From NCBI GenBank assembly GCA_910579605.1, contig CAJTUG010000028.1:1-16141 (forward strand): a stretch of 16,141 nt of DNA, in the 5' to 3' direction. Source of the DNA: an uncultured Muribaculaceae bacterium (lineage in GTDB: Bacteria; Bacteroidota; Bacteroidia; Bacteroidales; Muribaculaceae). Positions 13,533 to 16,141 of the stretch are shown here, in pieces (position 1 is the stretch's first letter; each line of letters starts with the position of its first letter). The notes beneath the pieces were generated by a model. The model did no database searches. It had not been told where the DNA came from and was given only the letters and a program-made list of their open reading frames with translations. A program made the position numbers and the translations under genes.

Positions 13533-14270
13533 TCATCTGTTTCCGGCCAAACCCAATGACAGCGCACCTATTGTTGCAGGCATGGCAGAACTAAGGCTTA
13601 TGGCCAGAACCGCGTCTGTAATTGTAGCTCCTGTGGTTATTACATCATCGACAATAGCTACATTCAGCCCTTCCAGCTCTTCAGCGTGGCAGCATGCTAT
13701 TATTCCGGCAACATTAGCCCTCCGCCGGGTAGCTGATTGTCTTGTCTGTGAGCTGTGCCTACGCGTAGCCACAAGATTGTCGCCAACAGGAATCCCGGTT
13801 ATATCCGAAATGCCTGCGGCAATGGAATCTGCTTGATTATAGCCACGTTTTATCCTTTTTGAAATATGCATGGGTACGGGCAGGAGCACATCCACCTGCG
13901 CTAAGCCAATGCCTGAAAGTTGACGAGACATCAATTCTCGGGTGAAGCAACGTCCAAGTTCCCTTGCCAAGCGCGGACGTCCATCATATTTAGCCTGACG
14001 TATAATGGCTGCAAATGGAGAATCAGGGCGGTATAAGAACCAAGAGGCTGCAATCCCCGGAGGTGCAACGCCATTAGACAGGTATGGCTCAATAGATACC
14101 CTGTCTATACCCGTGGCTCTCGGAAGCAGCGACAGGCACTCCAGGCATAGTCCTTCTTCGCTGTCTAAAAGCAGCTTACCGCAACAAGGGCAAATGGCGG
14201 GAGCAAGAAGCAGTCCCGGCAGTCGAGAAAATATTTTATTCAGAAACTGCATATTCGTCCAATCAGGCAT
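13533..14270 (-). CDS. ComF-family phosphoribosyltransferase-like protein
   Basis: 245 residues. The N-terminal zinc-binding double-CxxC domain has C27-x2-C30 (CPCC) and C42-x2-C45 (CLEC). It is followed by the ComF core with LLPVPMHISKRIKRGYNQ (130-146) and the PRPP-binding loop VAIVDDVITTGAT (204-216). In naturally competent bacteria ComF assists DNA uptake or processing of incoming single strands; in Bacteroidetes its role is not established. No competence neighbours are seen here. Two start codons are close: 14270 (used) and 14252; the second gives a protein six residues shorter and both leave the domain intact. It runs convergently into the MATE gene and divergently from the gene at 14313. 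Confidence 0.92.
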   Translation of the reverse strand: MPDWTNMQFLNKIFSRLPGLLLAPAICPCCGKLLLDSEEGLCLECLSLLPRATGIDRVSIEPYLSNGVAPPGIAASWFLYRPDSPFAAIIRQAKYDGRPRLARELGRCFTRELMSRQLSGIGLAQVDVLLPVPMHISKRIKRGYNQADSIAAGISDITGIPVGDNLVATRRHSSQTRQSATRRRANVAGIIACCHAEELEGLNVAIVDDVITTGATITDAVLAISLSSAMPATIGALSLGLAGNR

Positions 14271-14291
14271 TTATTTACGGTGTTTTATTGC

Positions 14292-14299
14292 TATATTTG
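14292..14299 (+). promoter_or_regulatory. -7-like element ahead of the 14313 gene
   Basis: TATATTTG matches TAnnTTTG. No -33 TTTG was found at the right distance (14268-14272 reads CATTT). It would place transcription start near 14303-14307, downstream of the ATG at 14280 and just before the ATGs at 14304 and 14313. Confidence 0.45.
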
Positions 14300-14312
14300 T
14301 GGAATGATATGT

Positions 14313-14783
14313 ATGAGTATTTTCCAGACGGTAGAATTTTATGTGATAGTAGCGTTTATTGCCGCTGCTGTTGTCGGGGCTTGTGCTGTTCCGTCGCGCA
14401 AGGGAGCGGTAAGGACCTTCTTTTATTCCGGCGTTCTGAGTAATCCGGCTGGCCCGAGTAATCCGACGAGCCAAGCAGGTATTGTATGCATTGTTTCCGA
14501 CATGGGGAAACTGGAGATATATCGCTTTGGCTTAGAAGGTATACATGATGACGGGGCATATTCCTTGGCTGTAAAGATATCGGGGTTTGATGTCATAATT
14601 GAAGAGCGCCTCACTGCAGGTTCTACATTGTTTCCGGAAATGACCCGAGCCTATGCCGAGATAGATTGTCTTGGTGCTGAACGCTATCATTTCCAATATA
14701 TAAGCGAATATACGAGCCGTAAAGCAGCATTTTCACTAAACATCAGGCCAGGCAACAGGATAGAGCGTCGTCTTGAGGTTTAA
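14313..14783 (+). CDS. Unrecognised membrane-anchored protein
   Basis: 156 residues from the ATG at 14313. One hydrophobic segment (about 7-26, ending in an ACAVPSRKG-type turn) is followed by a basic patch and a mainly beta-strand soluble domain. A Pro/Ser/Asn-rich stretch (SNPAGPSNPTS) lies near residues 43-53. The strands include IVCIVSDMGKLEIYRFGLEG and AVKISGFDVIIEERL, and the C-terminus is strongly charged (RPGNRIERRLEV). I do not recognise the family. It may be an inner-membrane or periplasmic protein specific to Bacteroidales. The longer frame from 14280 adds a Cys-rich dozen residues and begins upstream of the -7-like box, so it is less likely; 14304 is also possible. The Fe-S membrane gene follows on the same strand after 128 bp. 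Confidence 0.7.
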   Translation: MSIFQTVEFYVIVAFIAAAVVGACAVPSRKGAVRTFFYSGVLSNPAGPSNPTSQAGIVCIVSDMGKLEIYRFGLEGIHDDGAYSLAVKISGFDVIIEERLTAGSTLFPEMTRAYAEIDCLGAERYHFQYISEYTSRKAAFSLNIRPGNRIERRLEV

Positions 14784-14877
14784 GTCCATTCACAAAGATA
14801 AGCAAAAATCGCACTTTATTCCAAGTCCGGCGGTATGTTTTTAGCAAGAAAAAAAGCAAAATTCGCCAAAATATAAC

Positions 14878-14885
14878 TATATTTG
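14878..14885 (+). promoter_or_regulatory. -7-like element ahead of the 4Fe-4S gene
   Basis: TATATTTG matches TAnnTTTG and sits 26 bp before the ATG at 14912, the normal distance. No -33 TTTG was seen at 19-21 bases upstream. It would drive the Fe-S gene and, through it, thyA. Confidence 0.5.
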
Positions 14886-14911
14886 CACAAGTAAGCCCTA
14901 TAGACAACAAA

Positions 14912-15748
14912 ATGTATAAATCCATACGCATCCTCCGCATATTTATAGCCATTTTAGCCTTGGCAGTACCCACATGGGCGCTTATCGCCGGATACGACAG
15001 CGTATTTGTGAGAATGCAGATTTTTACGGCGTTTCTCACAGGCGTGGCTGCGACGCTTGTTTTTTGGGCTGCCGTGACCCTTATCTATGGTCGGATATAC
15101 TGTTCTACACTCTGCCCGTTGGGAACTTGTATGGACGGAATGAGTTGGATTTCGCGCTTTGTGATGCGCACATCCCGCAACTACCGCTACCGCACCACTC
15201 CCGGCGCAATACGCTTTATCTCACTTATTGCGGCCTTGGTACTGATGTTTATAGGCACGGGTATCTTGCCTACACTTCTGGATCCGTACACGGCTTATGC
15301 CCGTATGGTTACCGAATTTGTGATGAGACCGTTGGGTTTGGAAAGCCCGTCGGTATGTTTCGGCATATCAGCTTTCGCGGCGGCCGCCGCAACCGCACTT
15401 GCTATTGTTGCTGTTGCACCTAAGCGAGGCCGTCTTCTGTGCAATTCAGTATGCCCGGTAGGGATATTGCTTGGTATAGGTAGCTCCAAGGCTGTTTTCC
15501 ATGCCGAGATAGATCCTGATAAATGCATTAATTGCGGCTTGTGTGAGCAAAATTGCAAGTCCGAGTGTATAGACAGTAAAATGCATACAATAGATTACCA
15601 GCGTTGCGTTGTATGCTTCGACTGCATGGCCGTTTGCCCCAACGGTGCCATAAGCTACAAAACGGGGCGTAACCGGTTGTCGATGCCAATGATGCAAAGT
15701 ACATCGGCTTCTCAATCTCAAATGAACAGCAATGAAACAATATCTTGA
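14912..15748 (+). CDS. Polytopic membrane 4Fe-4S protein (NapH/CcoG-like)
   Basis: 278 residues with about four to five membrane segments (near 5-25, 37-58, 100-120, 150-170). Two membrane-edge motifs have the form C-x3-C-P: GRIYCSTLCPLGTC (C64, C68) and GRLLCNSVCPVG (C177, C181). A C-terminal pair of ferredoxin-type motifs follows: C205-x2-C208-x2-C211-x3-C215 and C232-x2-C235-x2-C238-x3-C242-P. This is the architecture of NapH-like quinol-linked electron-transfer proteins, which pass electrons between the quinone pool and periplasmic or cytoplasmic partners. No redox enzyme partner is in the window. The short Ser/Gln/Asn-rich tail (about 258-278) ends within the thyA gene: the last 17 bases overlap the thyA start in another frame, so the two are translationally linked. 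Confidence 0.9.
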   Translation: MYKSIRILRIFIAILALAVPTWALIAGYDSVFVRMQIFTAFLTGVAATLVFWAAVTLIYGRIYCSTLCPLGTCMDGMSWISRFVMRTSRNYRYRTTPGAIRFISLIAALVLMFIGTGILPTLLDPYTAYARMVTEFVMRPLGLESPSVCFGISAFAAAAATALAIVAVAPKRGRLLCNSVCPVGILLGIGSSKAVFHAEIDPDKCINCGLCEQNCKSECIDSKMHTIDYQRCVVCFDCMAVCPNGAISYKTGRNRLSMPMMQSTSASQSQMNSNETIS

Positions 15749-16141
15749 CCTCCTACGCCATATTCTGGAGCACGGAACAGAGAAAACCGATCGCACAGGT
15801 ACGGGTACACGTAGTGTATTCGGATATCAGATGCGTTTTGACCTGTCTGACGGATTTCCGTTGGTAACAACAAAAAAATTACACCTCAAGTCTATCATCC
15901 ATGAACTCCTTTGGTTTCTCAAAGGCGATACCAATGTGAAATATCTTCAAGACAACGGGGTGCGGATATGGAACGAATGGGCCGGTCCTGACGGAGATTT
16001 AGGGCATATCTACGGCTACCAGTGGAGGTCGTGGCCCGATTATTCCGGTGGAAGCATAGACCAGATTTCAGAAGCTGTAAACACAATAAAACATAATCCC
16101 GACTCGCGCCGAATAATAGTGAGCGCATGGAACGTAGCTGA
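15732..16141 (+). CDS. thyA: Thymidylate synthase (3' partial)
   Basis: 137 codons (the last incomplete) from the ATG at 15732 to the right edge. The start reads MKQYLDLLRHIL, followed by the dUMP-phosphate loop DRTGTGTRSVFG (about 20-31), then LHLKSIIHELLWFLKGDTN with the folate-contacting glutamate and tryptophan, IWNEWAGPDGDLGHIYGYQWRSW, and SRRIIVSAWNVA. These are the standard ThyA blocks in order. The catalytic cysteine lies just beyond the window. It makes dTMP from dUMP using methylene-tetrahydrofolate. The start codon lies inside the upstream Fe-S gene (17-bp overlap), so it is likely expressed from the promoter near 14878. Fully typical as far as visible. Confidence 0.97.
   Translation, partial: MKQYLDLLRHILEHGTEKTDRTGTGTRSVFGYQMRFDLSDGFPLVTTKKLHLKSIIHELLWFLKGDTNVKYLQDNGVRIWNEWAGPDGDLGHIYGYQWRSWPDYSGGSIDQISEAVNTIKHNPDSRRIIVSAWNVA

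Noticed and set aside
1..16141. Mobile element, CRISPR array, tRNA or phage/defence genes
   Set aside because: No transposase or integrase motifs, no regularly spaced repeats, no tRNA-like cloverleaf and no nuclease or toxin families were seen. Every gene except those at 4557 and 14313 fits a known chromosomal family.

Overview
The window is chromosomal DNA from a member of the Bacteroidales. Three things support this. Several promoter candidates match the Bacteroidetes type (TTTG or TTG, about 19-20 bases, then TAnnTTTG). Shine-Dalgarno sequences are generally absent ahead of the starts. The gene set is one I associate with this order: a GT4 glycosyltransferase plus GH57 amylase pair, a small cytidylate-kinase-like protein, a YbdG-like MscS channel and a membrane 4Fe-4S protein. 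Moderate GC suggests a Bacteroides/Muribaculaceae-type gut organism, but the family is an inference. I see no mobile element, CRISPR array, tRNA, rRNA or phage gene; this is mostly a housekeeping region.

Layout. 1-2423 (+): a 5'-truncated GT4 glycosyltransferase and a GH57 alpha-amylase, probably part of a glycogen/alpha-glucan operon, closed by a strong terminator. 2489-3130 (+): a P-loop cytidylate-kinase-like protein, convergent with an MscS-family channel (3138-4430, -). 4431-4806: a 376-bp region without a confident gene, holding a promoter-like sequence and a dense series of hairpins; it may encode a small RNA or a 52-aa, nearly leaderless peptide. 4807-7288 (-): pheS, nth and a TRIC/UPF0126 membrane protein, with a terminator between pheS and nth. 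7289-7673: a 385-bp divergent intergenic region with promoters for pheS and for an ECF sigma factor, plus repeated TGTAACAA-type boxes. 7674-8171 (+): the ECF sigma factor, followed by a bidirectional terminator.

8240-11267 (-): cdd, tyrS, an EamA transporter and a DUF2007 protein, with a good promoter ahead of cdd and a terminator between tyrS and the transporter. 11452-13530 (+): a membrane-anchored TPR protein whose leader holds a terminator-like hairpin, then a MATE transporter. 13533-14270 (-): a ComF-type phosphoribosyltransferase, tail to tail with the MATE gene. 14313-16141 (+): an unrecognised membrane-anchored protein, a polytopic 4Fe-4S protein, and thyA, which overlaps the Fe-S gene by 17 bp and runs off the window.

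How the genes work together. The first two genes probably act on intracellular alpha-glucan. cdd and thyA both belong to pyrimidine nucleotide metabolism but lie in separate operons. pheS and tyrS are aminoacyl-tRNA synthetases, each with a terminator right after it and another gene starting a few bases beyond. I found no clear multi-gene novel system. The most unusual places are the structured intergenic region at 4546-4776, the hairpin leader of the TPR gene, and the repeat cluster upstream of the ECF sigma factor.
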